A stretch of 64,000 nt of DNA from Echinometra lucunter (lineage: Eukaryota; Echinodermata; Echinoidea; Camarodonta; Echinometridae), in the NCBI GenBank assembly GCA_029962745.1, contig CM057171.1:18236171-18300170 (forward strand), written 5' to 3'. The notes beneath the pieces are model-generated. The model worked only from the letters and a program-made list of their open reading frames with translations, ran no database searches and had not been told where the DNA came from. The stretch's first letter is position 1. The number at the start of each line of letters is the position of its first letter. The translations under genes were made by a program, and so were the position numbers. Below are positions 1 to 11,744 of this stretch, one piece after another.

Positions 1-46
1 TGATGATACATGTAATAATCCTAATAGTAATAATATTACTACCAGT

Positions 47-47
47 A

Positions 48-86
<39 letters not shown>

Positions 87-136
87 TGCTGCTGCTGCTG
101 TTGCTGCTGCTGCTACTACTACTACTGCTGCTGCTC

Positions 137-195
<59 letters not shown>

Positions 196-197
196 AC

Positions 198-246
<49 letters not shown>

Positions 247-266
247 ACTGCTACTGCTGCTGCTCT

Positions 267-317
<51 letters not shown>

Positions 318-335
318 ACTACTACTTCTTATGAT
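47..335. repeat. Interrupted (CTG/GCT)n trinucleotide tract
   Basis: About 285 bases of tgc/gct triplets, interrupted by tac, ctc, ttg and ttt triplets. All three plus frames read as low-complexity runs (poly-Leu, poly-Cys, poly-Ala on the other strand). There is no sign that any of these frames is a gene; it is a long microsatellite. Confidence 0.95.
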
Positions 336-351
336 AATAATGATAATGAAA

Positions 352-530
352 ATACAGTCAACTCTGCATAAGTCGAAGTCGCATAAGTCGAATAATCGCC
401 TAAGTCGAAGGTCTGTACTGGGTCCCATTCCTTTATTTTCTATTGTTTTTGACCCCTCATAAGTCGAATTTTTTCTAAGTCGAAGCATTTTCTTCAGTCC
501 CAAGAAATTCGACTTAGGCAGAGTTGACTG
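352..530. mobile_element. Short pogo/Tigger-like MITE (179 bp)
   Basis: Terminal inverted repeats begin CAGTCAACTCTGC and end GCAGAGTTGACTG, followed inward by repeated taagtcgaa units in both orientations. TA dinucleotides flank both ends (350-351 and 531-532), the target duplication expected of Tc1/mariner-pogo insertions. No coding capacity. Family assignment rests on the CAGT-type end and the TA duplication. Confidence 0.75.
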
Positions 531-532
531 TA

Positions 533-1809
533 GTTATAATAAAATCATTGAAGTTGGACAAATATTATACAAAAAATATAAAAAATAAAAAAATATTCAT
601 GTTATCTTGTACTTGTAGACAAAGGTGATATGCTAATGTTTTCTATTCCTACAGTACATGTAGTGTTAATTAATTTTCCGGGACACGTAATTCATATATT
701 GACTCAATATTCTGAATATGAACATGCAATAAATATTCTTAATAAGACGCAAATATACTTCATAATATTTACTACAAATAGTAAACGTACTTTATAATGT
801 AATACAATTGTGCTTAATGACTGCAAAGTAGACATTTTATTGCCAATGAATATCAATGGTTCAAATCAAATAGGTTCAATAAATTCATGCAAAGAGATAA
901 AAATCAATGGTTTACATCAAATTGATTCAGCCCTCATTACTGATATCATATTCAATTGATTTTCCTTTACATATACACTGTCCATGTAGCTACAAACACA
1001 ACAAATATACATGTACATTGATCATCCGCATGATACATGCATCTAAGAAAAAGTTCAATTTGGGGAGGGTATTTTCTTTCACCCCCTCCCCCCCCCCCCC
1101 CTGTAGAATCTGTACAGTGTACATATCCTACTGCACATTGTTCATCAAGCAGTACATAACTGGCGTGTGAAATGTTAGTTGAAAATATACATCCCAACAA
1201 CGTTGAGGGAAGAAATTTTTGAAGGTCACTGGAAAGACCCAAAGGATTATGGGGATTTTTCATCTAAAACTTCCCCAAAATGTGAAGAATCTTTCATTTC
1301 CTCACTGCAAAGTACATCTGCTGAGCACGGTAAAATCACACATATGTGAACAGCTGTATGCACATGTACATGCAGACATGAAGCAAAATAAAAATTTTCT
1401 TCCCAAGGAGTACAACTTTAATGTTTAATAAATACCGTGTAAATGTGTATGTGTATTTTTCTTTACGCACTTTCTTTCAGCCTGTGAAACATTTTGGTTT
1501 GGTTCATTAGCAGGTTGATTTCTTTCAGTGTACATCTTTTTCCCCCATCAAGTACAACATACTTGAACATATTTTACAAAGTCAAGCTGTTGGTATTTTC
1601 CCACAGCGTACAAGAGGAAAAAATGTACAATATTCTTTCTCTTTTATTTTCAATAATTTTGTAAAAATAATGGTTTATATTCCAACCATGGTTTAAATTC
1701 AAACAACGGTTTAAACCCCATAAGCGTAGTAAGTTCATATCATCCTTTCCCTCACTTGATATGCTTTACTTTAGTTCACAGCAGAACCATGGTTAAAATG
1801 TGTAGACCT
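533..1809. other. AT-rich non-coding stretch
   Basis: No gene or clear element seen. It holds a C-run at 1088-1101, scattered acatgta motifs, and several copies of the short phrase 'atggttta' around 1670-1790. Confidence 0.6.
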
Positions 1810-2237
1810 GAGCTGCCAACCCCAACTGGAAAAAAATCCTATTCTGTACTTCCTTTTATCCTATTTTCATGCCAAAAATCCTATTTTTGCATGAAAATTT
1901 AAAAAATACAACAATGTGATTCCCCTTTCACTCTCTATGATATCCTAAAGAAAATACAATATTAATAATATGTATGACTTACTTAATTATTTTGATCCTA
2001 ACTCTTCTACATTGTACTTCTTTTATTGAAAATGATCTACAGTACAAAATAGAGTACACCGAGCATTGGGATAAACTTAAATGTTGATAAAATAACATGA
2101 AAATAAGATAAAATAAAGGTAATAAAGAATCAATGACAGAACTTTCATAAATCCTATTGTCATGGGAAAGATCCTATTGTCATATTCTCTCAAAAAAATC
2201 CTACTAAATAGGATAAAATCCTACTACTTGGCAGCTC
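1810..2237. mobile_element. Small TIR element
   Basis: Bounded by gagctgccaa and ttggcagctc (inverted). Inside both ends there are repeats of 'aaaatcctatt' and its variants in inverted arrangement (for example near 1845-1890 and 2140-2225). No open reading frame of note. A non-autonomous foldback-type element; family not identified. Confidence 0.5.
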
Positions 2238-2625
2238 TGGTAGACCATGGTTAAGAATTAAACCTCCTTCTGACTTCAAGCTAATGTGTGAGTGCAGTAA
2301 ATAAAGACATTTTAAGCAAAATTGTGCAGGAAGGATTGAAGTCCTCCTATTTTTCATACTAGTGGAGCAGAAAGAGGTGTGATTCATTTTTTCATGAGAT
2401 TACTCTCAAATAGAAACCAGAATTTTTCAATTTTTGTTGCTCTCTGTCATAAAAAATTTCTGCAATATACATGTACCTTCCATACACATGCATTTTTAGT
2501 AACGGAAATGTAAAAGAAAAAATTTGAGAAGGTAGATCTCCTTCAATAAGACTTTAGAAAAATATCTGACACAATGAAGGTAAAAAAATCATCACAGATG
2601 CCTGCTAACCAAACAGACCTCTCAC

Positions 2626-2828
2626 CTGATGCAAGCCAAACGGTCAAAGTCACACAGACACCCTAGAAGCACAACATCCACAGACTTTGAGTGGTTGTGC
2701 TCTGGGGTTATCAAGTCGACCAAGGCATCCTCAGCAACTGATGTCAGATGCTCTGTGGGTCCGACCAGTACGGAGTAAGATGAAGTCACCATGGCGAAGC
2801 CGACATGGGTGGGGCTTTTTAGTGAGAG
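2626..2828 (-). other. Candidate exon of an unrecognised gene
   Basis: On the minus strand a frame stays open from just after a TAA at 2829-2831 to 2626, where it meets a good donor (ATCAG|GTGAGAG). Its composition is protein-like and GC-richer than the surroundings; it includes VGPTEHLTSVAEDALVDLIT and later SVDVVLLGCLCDFDRLACIR. The upstream acceptor is weak, and another minus frame is open across 2740-2900 (reading TLKDMLIKDDEVTLTKKPH), so a frameshift or an old pseudoexon is possible. A second minus-strand exon-like stretch lies at 3076-3177 (acceptor ATATCAG, reading VLDVIKAVGISMDNC, ending in TAG). I do not recognise the protein. A plus-strand frame over the same bases is also open. Confidence 0.3.
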
Positions 2829-3571
2829 TTACTTCGTCGTCCTTAATGAGCATATCTTTCAGAGTTGCAGGGTTGGAAGAGGTCGATGCCCAAGTCCAAC
2901 GTCACATCTTGGAACTGTAATCATGAAAAATTTCAGAGAAAACAAATAAACTCTAAAAAGATGTGCCGACTCTCATTAAATCATTACCACTTAATTAATG
3001 ATAACAATAAAGGTTTAACACAATCCAATCTTTACCAAGCAACACTGTACACGTATCAACCATGATGCTAAACTTCTAAAGGTGGAACACACAAAGCCCA
3101 TCCACACCAACTTCATTCTTCAATGAAGTCTGGCAATTATCCATGGAAATTCCCACTGCTTTAATCACATCCAGAACCTGATATTTGAGGAGGGAAGATA
3201 TTCAAGTGGCACTATACACGAACAATACCACACATTTTCTTTAGTCAAACCACAGAGTCACTCCTTCAGAATCTATTCTTGAAAGATAATTAGAGACAAT
3301 GACCAATGACTTTCAAATAAAAACCACTGATCTACAAAACCAACAAATCTTACATGTTAAAATAACAACAACAACAAAAAAGGGGGAAATAACAAATGCT
3401 GCATCCTACATGTACATGTACAAGTGTACTCTGAAACTACTAGTGAAACTTATCTGACCTAAGTGAAAGTTATAAAACAAAACCTGCAAAGGCAAGAAGA
3501 CACTAAAAAAAATTCTGTACACTACCTACATGTAGTAGATCTCCAGCACTTGAAAAATGATCGAAGACTCA

Positions 3572-3580
3572 ATATAAAAA
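3572..3580. repeat. Left target-site duplication of the foldback element
   Basis: The 9-bp sequence atataaaaa immediately precedes the foldback element and is repeated exactly at 4139-4147 immediately after it. Confidence 0.8.
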
Positions 3581-4138
3581 GGCAGTGTATACAGCCACAC
3601 GCGCGTGTCTTTACCTAATACGGCCACACGCGTGTGGTTGTATCCACAGCATCGATACGAGGATACAGCCACACTTGTCTGAATTCCCAATTGAAGTCTG
3701 TGCCGCGACAGCTATCGCTAGTGTGCACTGCACTGCACAAGCAATGTGTATTCACGTGATGGTATGTGTTGCGACTTGCAAAACTTGGGTCGTCACGAAG
3801 GTTTTATCTCTCAATTTCACTTATTATACAAACAATATTTTCACTTCATTCTCACCTGGTCAGCAAGCAGGTGACAATATAGTACAATATTGATTGTATT
3901 TCAGTGAATTTCAAGAGATAAAACCTTCGTGACGATCCAAGTTTTGGGGTTTGGCAACAGTCAACACAGACACATCGCTTGTGCAGTGCATACATACACA
4001 CTAGCGATAGCTGTAGCGGCGCAGAGTATAAGTGGGAATTCAGTTGAGTGTGGCTGTATCCTCATGTCGATGCTGTGGATACAACCACACGCGTGTGGCG
4101 TAAGGTAAAGACACACGCGTGTGGCTGTATACACTGCC
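3581..4138. mobile_element. Long-TIR foldback element, Mutator-like (558 bp)
   Basis: Ends are GGCAGTGTATACAGCCACAC and its inverse complement. Inverted arms of roughly 200 bp (3581 to about 3800, and about 3900 to 4138) share cacacgcgtgtgg, gtatccacagcatcgat and ggataca blocks, with some divergence. The centre carries a second inverted pair (gtcacgaaggttttatctct near 3792 and its complement near 3917). A 9-bp duplication flanks it. Long TIRs plus a 9-bp duplication are typical of Mutator-like (MULE) elements; no transposase is present, so it is non-autonomous. The superfamily is an inference. Confidence 0.75.
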
Positions 4139-4147
4139 ATATAAAAA

Positions 4148-4892
4148 ATACAAACAGCCGCATCCTGCAGTGACCAAGAAAGATGTGGGCTCGACGTTTG
4201 GCACTTTGCCAAGGGTATTCCCCAGCTCTTACAATGTGTGTAGATGGTTTTTCCCAACACACATGCAATGAGAGATGTGTGTTTCTGTGTGCAACTCTAA
4301 CCCATTGAGTATACTAAAGCTGGAGATGTGCATACATGTATATTATACCATTATAAAGTTGTATCCAACAGGTTAAGATTTACAGTATTGTAAACTCTTT
4401 ATTTTGAAAAAATAGAGAGTTTACAATATTATTTTGAAAATCTACACCAATGTAATTATAAGCTTGCCACACAAAGACCATGTAAGTTGGCATATATTAC
4501 AGACTAAATTAATGCATGCTTTGGACAATGTTTGTTATGTTCTTCCAAAATTTATTAAATGACAATTCCTCATACTAATGTCATGGGATTTTCTTTGCGC
4601 AGGGTAGCCGTATACAAAATACTGCCCTCCCTGCGTGCCTTACAAATTTTATATCCAGTATTGTATTGCAAGGTACAGTACCCATCACATATACATGCAA
4701 TGGGTTAACAACAAAAGGGACAAACATGAAGGTAAAAAGCCAAAAACCTTGTCCAAGGATTTAAGCATCATTTAAGATCAAACCCAGGACCTCTAGTATG
4801 AGAGGCAAGAGCTACACATGTACTGTATTATAACAGTGTTCCCACACATACATGTACATAAATGTACATTCATTCATGTTTGCCCTCATATA
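4148..4892. other. Non-coding stretch
   Basis: AT-rich with acatgtac motifs; no gene seen. A short inverted pair of 'actctttattttgaaaa' and 'aatagagagtttacaatatt' lies near 4380-4440. Confidence 0.5.
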
Positions 4893-5114
4893 CTGTATAA
4901 GCTAATATTTTAGCGAACAGATATTTTAGCGATTTGAGACAAGTTTGACATATTAGCGAGTTATTATTTTCACGTTTTGAAAGATATTTCTATACAAGTA
5001 CATGTATAGCCATTTTACTGAGTGGAAATTTTGGCGAGGACAGGGCAATAGGGCACCATCGCAAAATTAGCGAAAATTAAACCACGGCGAAAATTTCAGC
5101 TTATACATACACAG
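4893..5114. mobile_element. TIR MITE with TA duplication
   Basis: Starts CTGTATAAGCTaatatttta and ends with aaaatttcAGCTTATA then catacacag; TA lies on each side (4891-4892, 5115-5116). Several 'attttagcga' blocks occur in both orientations. Non-autonomous, Tc1/mariner-pogo type judged from the TA duplication. Confidence 0.65.
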
Positions 5115-6586
5115 TATGCACTTGTAACATGGCATACATACAGTGTAATTACACTTTAAATATCACATGCTCTAGTTGATTCATCCTATGTATATATCTA
5201 CATGTACATTAGGCCCCTTTGATTACATGTTTTTTTTCCCTTTTGTGTAAAGATGATGTACTTCCATTCAGAAAAGAAATCATGTTGGAATTTCAAAGCT
5301 CTGCTGCTCTTGCTTCCTACTAATAGTTGCGACCTACTGAAGCAGATAACGATACCACGAAACTGTTCATTTATTATTTGTTTGCACCGCTATCTAACCT
5401 GATTAGCAACACGCAGTATTTGTTTGCACAATCAGTCTCACACTCACGAAGTCATACAATGTACTACATGCTCCCTTGGGAGTGGAGAAGGTGCATACAT
5501 TTTGTGTGGCAAAGCCTTTAATAATCTGATGACTAGGATACTAATATTTCGGTAAAGCACTTAGACACATCTCAGAGAAATGTATTATGTGCTATTCAAA
5601 TGAAGAATATTATCATATCCAGAACAATAGATTTCCATAATTGCATTAACCATGAGGAGATGATGAAGAGATCACAGCCAGTTTCAAATTTAACAATGTC
5701 TTTGTTCTAAAGCTAGAGTATTAACTACATGTATGAAAACATGTATGCACAATGTACTTGTATGTAAATGAATGTAAATTAAGTGAGCTTTAATCACCAT
5801 TTTAGCAAAATGAAGTATGAAGTAATGACAAAAACCAAAAAAAAAAAAATCAATCCCACTAAAATTAACCTTAATAATTCTTGTTTATCAAGTCATGTGT
5901 GTATTGTGCAAAATACAATGTATAGGGTGCATCATGCACATATCTTTACAAACTACTGTTATTCATTTATCCTGTACATTTTTATTGGTCTAATAGATAA
6001 TCAAATATACACAAGCAAAATGCACAAACATGTACAGTAGATCTTCTTCAAGTTTATTTTCATTCATCTTCATACATGCATTTTTTCTCTGCTGGTCAAA
6101 GCTACAAAAAAAAACCACTGTGCCACTCTTTTGCGAATTCCGAATTCTGCATGCAAAATATTCATGCCCTACAAATTGCATTGGGCAACCAAGCAAGCAG
6201 CTCAGCTGAACAACAGTAAGACCTTCAAGGTTTGCCTACATGTAAATGTCAATAAAGTGGTTTTCAACTACCTGTACAGCACATGTACAGTATGTACTCT
6301 TCACACAAAATTTCCTTTTCTATTTACACTGTCCACAGCAGCTTGTCTTCTACCAAACAGTATCCAGACACTAACATAAATGCAATGAAACATTAAAATC
6401 TTGTTTTGAAGCAATTATGAATTATGAGATGATACAGTTCTTGAATGTACATCCATGTAGATTTTTTTTTTCTCTTTGCCTCTTCCATGAGGATTTATTA
6501 TTTCACTATCATACATACATGTATTTGCAAAAATATATGAGGTACAAACAAATTTTCAAAAGTTGAATGATACCATGTCTCAAAAA
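5115..6586. other. AT-rich non-coding stretch
   Basis: No supported gene or element. The open frames here are short and lack splice context or protein-like composition. Confidence 0.55.
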
Positions 6587-7160
6587 TTACAACATATCAA
6601 TTATCTTCTTCACTTTTTTGATGCTAAATTGTTTTGTAACTCCAGAATGTTTCAAATAAGACTTGAATGATGAAATAAATTTGACAATCAATCTTTTGTT
6701 ACTATGATGTAAATTCTTAAGGTTGTATTTTATATAATAAGTACAAACCGCAAACTGTGCAAAATTTATCATAAAATTAATGAGATCAAACTTCGGGTTT
6801 CCTATTCTATACCCAATGATTAACGTTTTCATGTTTATCATTATTTCTTCTTTGAACATAAAATAAATCATCCTAGATATAACTTTCCAATAGACCTGAA
6901 CTTTTTTACAATAAAACAGAGAGTGATCAATAGTCTCGGTTTCGTTACATGTTTCACATTGATTTGAATTTACAATTTTCCATTTGTACAGATTTCTCGT
7001 GAAGGCAATATTCTATGCAAAATTTTAAAGTTGAACTGTTTGATTTTATTATCTTTTATATTTTTAAATTTGAAATAAAGGATGTCTTTCCAAGCAAAAG
7101 ATTCTGGCAAGTTTAGCCATCTTTGCCAAAACTCCAATGTAAAAAAATTATTCTTCATTT
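6587..7160 (-). pseudogene. LINE ORF2 C-terminal fragment
   Basis: Read on the minus strand from 7158 downward: a segment with FKILHRILPSREICTNGKL, then after a frameshift near 6975 the phrase QCETCNETETIDHSLFYCKK and VQVYWKVISRMIYF, continuing to about 6587. This is the hallmark C-terminal region of L1/Tx1-type ORF2 proteins (the 'F..LHGI' block followed by a CxxC...H...C zinc-binding motif). Only the tail of the protein is present and it is frameshifted, so it is a dead 5'-truncated copy. Compare the fuller copy at 11526-15388, whose C-terminus carries the same arrangement. Confidence 0.75.
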
Positions 7161-7193
7161 TCTCTAATCCATGTAGATTTTAACATAGCAATC

Positions 7194-7922
7194 ATATCGA
7201 GGGTCTAGTGCAGCAAAGGGCTATCTGCATTTTTGGCAATTTTGATAAATCTTGAAATAAAGATTTGTTGCACTGACACACTGCAGTTTAAAGCAGATAG
7301 TCATACGGTTAAGCCCAAAAGAAAAGCTTACAGCCTACATGAAATTCTTATAGGCCTATGTACGTGTATCTATTTTGGGTGATACCCGGTTGTAGCAAAG
7401 TTTGCTGTAGAAACCATTATTACTGATGGTTTCCTGGTCTCTACTGAATCATTCGTGACAGAGGTCCACATTTTGTGGTTTGGCCTAATATCTTTTGATG
7501 CAAAGCCCTAAAAATCATACCAAATACATGAGCGGAAAGAGCAAAAAATTCTACACAAACTGTGCCCATTTTGGTTGCGTCATTATTTGTTGTTTGATGA
7601 TAAAAATTTTTTAACGGAAAATAAGCATTAAAATCCTTAAATTGGCAATGTGATAGAAGGTTTAAAATCACCGTTTTCCCCTGCAAATTGGCAACTTTTT
7701 GACTTCTCATCATAATTTTTTTCAATTTATATTCATTTCAGATACATGATGTTTTATAAGGAAAATGTAGCAATAAAATAACCATGTTGGTGTTGCCAAT
7801 TTGAAGAATAAAAGCTGATCAAATTAGGCTTTAAATAATTCCTGTCACGAATGGGTTAATTTCAAAATCTCATTCAAATCCAAAATGCAGATAGCCCTTC
7901 GTTGCACTAAACCCTTGATATA
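7194..7922. mobile_element. TIR element interrupted by a piggyBac-type MITE
   Basis: Left end atatcgagggtctagtgcag with agggctatctgcattttt; right end is the inverse complement of the same phrase (aatgcagatagccctt ... acccttgatat). The arms are about 45 bp and differ at a few positions. The 408-bp element at 7448-7855 sits inside it, so this is the older insertion. Confidence 0.65.
7448..7855. mobile_element. piggyBac-type MITE, copy 1 (nested)
   Basis: Right end CTGTCACGAATGGG followed by TTAA; left end is mutated (atcattcgtgacag). Internal sequence matches the copies at 38276, 42622, 49332 and 49740: the phrases gcaaagccctaaaaatcat, gccaatttgaagaat and taaattggcaatgtgatag. About 410 bp, no coding capacity. 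TTAA duplications and CCC/GGG ends in the better copies point to piggyBac-type mobilisation. Confidence 0.75.
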
Positions 7923-8233
7923 TAGAGAAGTGAGAATGCTGAAAAGGCAAAGCCCACTGCAAAAACAAAAACAAAAAATTCCGGTAAATCTCCCCGTAAA
8001 ATTTGTGAAAACATCTGCAAGATCTCCTACATGTATAGTATGCGCATTGATGCCCATGCGCAAGATATATGTATTCGCCATTTTCGATCTGCATTACAAA
8101 GGACAGCAAGACAGCGTAAACATCGGAGAGTTTTTACCAGCTTTGCTAAGATAGGCCTACATGTAGATTTTAGTGTAAATTTAGGGATATCAGATTTTTG
8201 GTCCCAAGTGTAAGTCAGGTTTACTTTGACATT

Positions 8234-8709
8234 GTGAGTTCACCTACACCCTTAGTCTCGGGCAAAGGCGAAGAGCAGTACAGCGTTGCACTCTCACACG
8301 TATCGGCAAACATGCGAGAGTGCAACGCTGTAGGCTTCCACTCTTCGCCTTGGCCGAGACCCGTAGGTCAAAACAGCGTTTTGAATAGAGAAACTAAATG
8401 CCGACACGAACGCGAAATAAATTTACTTAGATCTTCTATAACAGAGAAGAAAAGTTTTGATTTTACTTACCAGCAATGTTCCTGAGGCTCTCAATTTCCC
8501 CCTTATCTGATGAATGAACTGAAAATGGTGAATTTTAAGAAGAAAACTGATGCTTATCAGAATCGTAGGTCAACAGCTTTCCGTTGAGTAACCAATAGAA
8601 AAGCATGCAATGTAGTGTCTACTGGAATTGTCACTTCCGCGATACTAGGTCAATTCATTGACTTAGTACACAGTATGAGTCGCCGAGACCAGCGGGTAGG
8701 TGAACTCAC
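8234..8709. mobile_element. Foldback element with an internal hairpin
   Basis: Outer ends gtgagttcacctac and gtaggtgaactcac (inverted), each next to a gtctcgg/ccgagac block. Inside the left part is a strong hairpin (8253-8362) pairing ggcgaagag...cagcgttgcactctc with gagagtgcaacgctg...ctcttcgcc. The interior (8365-8550) matches both arms of the element at 26226-26985, including the exon-like block flanked by splice-site-like sequences. Confidence 0.65.
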
Positions 8710-9689
8710 GTCGGAGGTTATGCTATTGTATTGAAATGGAAATTAATCATGCGGCAAAATCGCCAAGAAAGTTGGGTCTCGTATCAATCAAAAGTCAATA
8801 TTTTGAGTTTGAAAACTAAAGTTTACGTTCTATCTAACGTTACTGGTCCATTGGCACTGGGGAACTTTGAAGTTTGATGGTAGTTTGTACTGCAGTGCAG
8901 GGCTAACCGGGCATGAGAAACTGTGATTTGTTTGGAGGCATAATATTTCTTTGTTTACATGGGTCTCTACATGGATAATTGGCAGAGGACTTAAACTCTT
9001 CGTGAAGTATCAGAATAAAAACGCGCAGAGCTTCCTTAGGCTTAAGGCTTAAACTAGTGTTAGTACGCCAACTGGCAACCGGCATGCCATGCCATGCATA
9101 TTGGCATGCTGGCGTATGCTGTACATCAATACATGTGTACAGCCTACACTACATTGTCATAATTGTACACTGCATGCAGTCAACGTGCATTCTGTGATTC
9201 TTATCCCGTTCACAATTACCACAGTCAACAAGAAACACAAAACAAATCCATCAAACACTATGTACTTCACACGGAACTTTCAGATACTTACCAAAACCCA
9301 GGGCTGGAATTCACAGATATTAACAGAACATCAGTAATCGTCTTTCTTGTACTTGGCCGGTGTCTGGGTAAATTTGTTGACAAACACTGCCGCGCCACAA
9401 TTGCGCATGCGCATTATTATCAGACTGCATGTTATGCATGCATGTTACGGGGAATCATACATGTAACAAACTCCCCCCCCCCCCCCTTTCGGGGGATGGC
9501 GGGTTGTCTTCATATTATCATCAAATGGGGGGTGGGTGCGATCATGAACATGCACCACATAAATTTTCATTCTGATTTCATCCAAACAAAAACATAATCA
9601 TTTCAATTCACGAATTAAAATTTCAAATTAAACAATTTCAGATTTCATATTTCATTTTTTTCATGCAGCCAGTGATTCTCTCCGTCACT
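8710..9689. other. Non-coding stretch
   Basis: No supported gene. It holds a C-run at 9473-9486 and scattered acatgta motifs; the open frame at 9163-9597 has no recognisable domain and runs through the C-run. Confidence 0.5.
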
Positions 9690-10010
9690 CATACATGTAT
9701 TCAGTTACTCGCACATTAGCCGGTGATAGGACAGTTACTGTTATAATTTCAAAATACTGGAATGATTTACCACTTAGAATTAGACATTCTTCATCACTTT
9801 ACTATCTTCATAAAGGATCTGAAAAAACAGGGGTTTTTTTGTTTTGTTTTTTGTTTTGTTTTGTTTATGCAATTTGTATTTAAGATGATATATTTATTTA
9901 CTTTTATAATAATTATAGTTTCATTTATTGTAAGCACTTTGGGCCTTGTGGGAAAAGCGCGGTATAACTAATAATAAAAGTAATAATAAGTATAATAATA
10001 AAACTTGAAC
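9690..10010 (+). pseudogene. 3' end of a 5'-truncated LINE
   Basis: The plus strand reads SVTRTLAGDRTVTVIISKYW then NDLPLRIRHSSSLYYLHK, the pattern seen just before the C-terminus of CR1/L2-like LINE proteins ('...WN.LP..IR...S...F...LK'). A gttttttgttttg tract disrupts the frame. A later frame ends in STLGLVGKARYN, and the copy terminates in a (TAATAA)n tail near 9970-10010, as expected for a LINE 3' end. Confidence 0.55.
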
Positions 10011-10094
10011 TTTCTTGAATAATAACGATGATAATTATTATCATAACAATAACAGCAATAATATTAATGACAGTTCATGCACGCTTACTCTCCT

Positions 10095-10228
10095 TATTTC
10101 TTCCCCTTTCTTCTTCTTCTGTTTCTTCTTCTTCTGTTTCTTTTTCTTCTTCTTCTTCTTCTTCTTCTTCTTCTTCTTCTTCTTCTTCTTCTTCTTCTTC
10201 TTCTTCTTCTCATTCTCTTCTTAATTTG
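10095..10228. repeat. (TTC)n microsatellite
   Basis: About 130 bases of near-perfect ttc repeats; the open frames across it (poly-Phe, poly-Ser, poly-Leu) are low complexity. Confidence 0.95.
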
Positions 10229-10479
10229 TTTCCGCCTTCAAGTCAGCATATTATCACCAAAGTAAAGAAAAAAAGGTGCTATGCTTCGAAAGTTTGAATG
10301 GCATTAACAATAATTAGCATGAGAATGCCCCTTTTCTACCTATATTATCCGGATATAGTTTCTTCTCCTATACGTGTATAGACTTATTGAAATTCGTAGA
10401 TTCTTATCTTTTCATGCAGAAATCGATTGATGGTAATTTCGTCAAATTACCATGGGACCCATGCTACGTTTTTACAAGG

Positions 10480-10558
10480 GAGAAGAAGAAGAAGAAGAAG
10501 AAGAAGAAGAAGAAGAAGAAGAAGAAGAAGAAGAAAGGAAAAGAAGAAGAAAAAGAAG
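10480..10558. repeat. (GAA)n microsatellite
   Basis: About 75 bases of gaa repeats, 250 bases after the complementary (TTC)n tract, so the two tracts form an imperfect large inverted pair. Confidence 0.95.
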
Positions 10559-11012
10559 AGGGAGACTTAAAAGAAAATTAAAGATTACAAAAGAAGAATT
10601 TAAAAAATGAGAAAAAGGAAGAACTTTTATCTCCTGTGCTCCTAAGCCTACCCCCCTCCCCCCTCCCCCCGAAAAGTTTTACACTGTCGATATTTGGACA
10701 GAGAGGTGCGTACATTATGGTCTGCGTGGTACTAGCGAAATGTCTCGCAAGTGTAGGTCAGATCATTTGAACGATTATTTTATTTTGAGGTTTTGGAACC
10801 AATATGGAGTACTCTAAACAAGAGAGGGCGTTGTGATACATTGCGTTTGCTGATGCTTCCAGTTTAGTCTGCACTATTTTTTTTTTTTTTTTTAAAGAAA
10901 GAGAGAGGTAAATATCCATTCATTTCAATTGTTTGTGGTTGTGTATTCATTATCAAATGCTTATTCATTATCTCAATGCTTTTAAAACATTCATATCTTT
11001 TCTACAAATGGA
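10559..11012. other. Non-coding stretch
   Basis: No gene seen. Contains a C-rich run near 10650-10672 and a T18 run near 10877. Confidence 0.5.
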
Positions 11013-11525
11013 AATTTTTTTTTGTTTTAAAATATTCTTTTATTCTTTTCTTTCAGTGACATTAATATGTACAAACATAGCAACCAAATTACAATCATAA
11101 ACTGACATATTACGTACAATGGTACCAGTAAAATCAAAGTAGAACAAAACATTATATATGATATATAGACTTGTAAATCACTTCAGTTGACTAACAATGT
11201 AATTAATGTAACTGGTCCTTTCTGCGTTTCTTTCACTGAAAAAAAAAAGGATTAAGAATGAAATGAGGAAGAAACAAAATAAAGAGGAAAGACAGAAGCA
11301 CCCGCACATCCCAGCACAACACCTAATCCCTCCCCTTCAGCCCTTCAGCCCCCTCCCCCAACACCCCTTCCCTTTCCCGATCCCTGAACATACCCCTCGC
11401 AATCCGTGACTTACAAGAGCGTGAGAATCTGCAGACAACCAATGACGCAACAAAAATGTTCCTCCTCTCTTATCTGTAACATTTCATATTATAATCCGTC
11501 GGGAAAAAAGAAAGGACTCCGCAAT

Positions 11526-11744
11526 TCACCGGAAATCAAAAGTCTCCCATTTTTTCAAATGTAGTGATAGGGTGTTACAATTTATTGCTATCTTTTTTTC
11601 TTCAACTTGATTTCCTACTAATATTTCTTTCACTTCTTGGCTATTTGGAGGTATATTTCTCTTTCTACTTTGAAATATCAAATGTTTTAGTAACAATATT
11701 ACATGATTCAATAAATACGTCTTCCCTACATTGCCCAAAGGCAC
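11526..11744 (-). pseudogene. LINE ORF2 tail segment (frameshifted)
   Basis: Reads VPLGNVGKTYLLNHVILLLK and on to LHLKKWETF before a stop. It continues the reverse transcriptase frame 11726-14275 if one T is lost from the TTTTT run at about 11749-11753, so it is the true C-terminus of ORF2 split by a homopolymer indel. Confidence 0.75.

Noticed and set aside
3..503. Open frames of poly-Cys, poly-Leu and poly-Ala at the left edge
   Set aside because: They are translations of a CTG microsatellite and run through a MITE; no gene signal.
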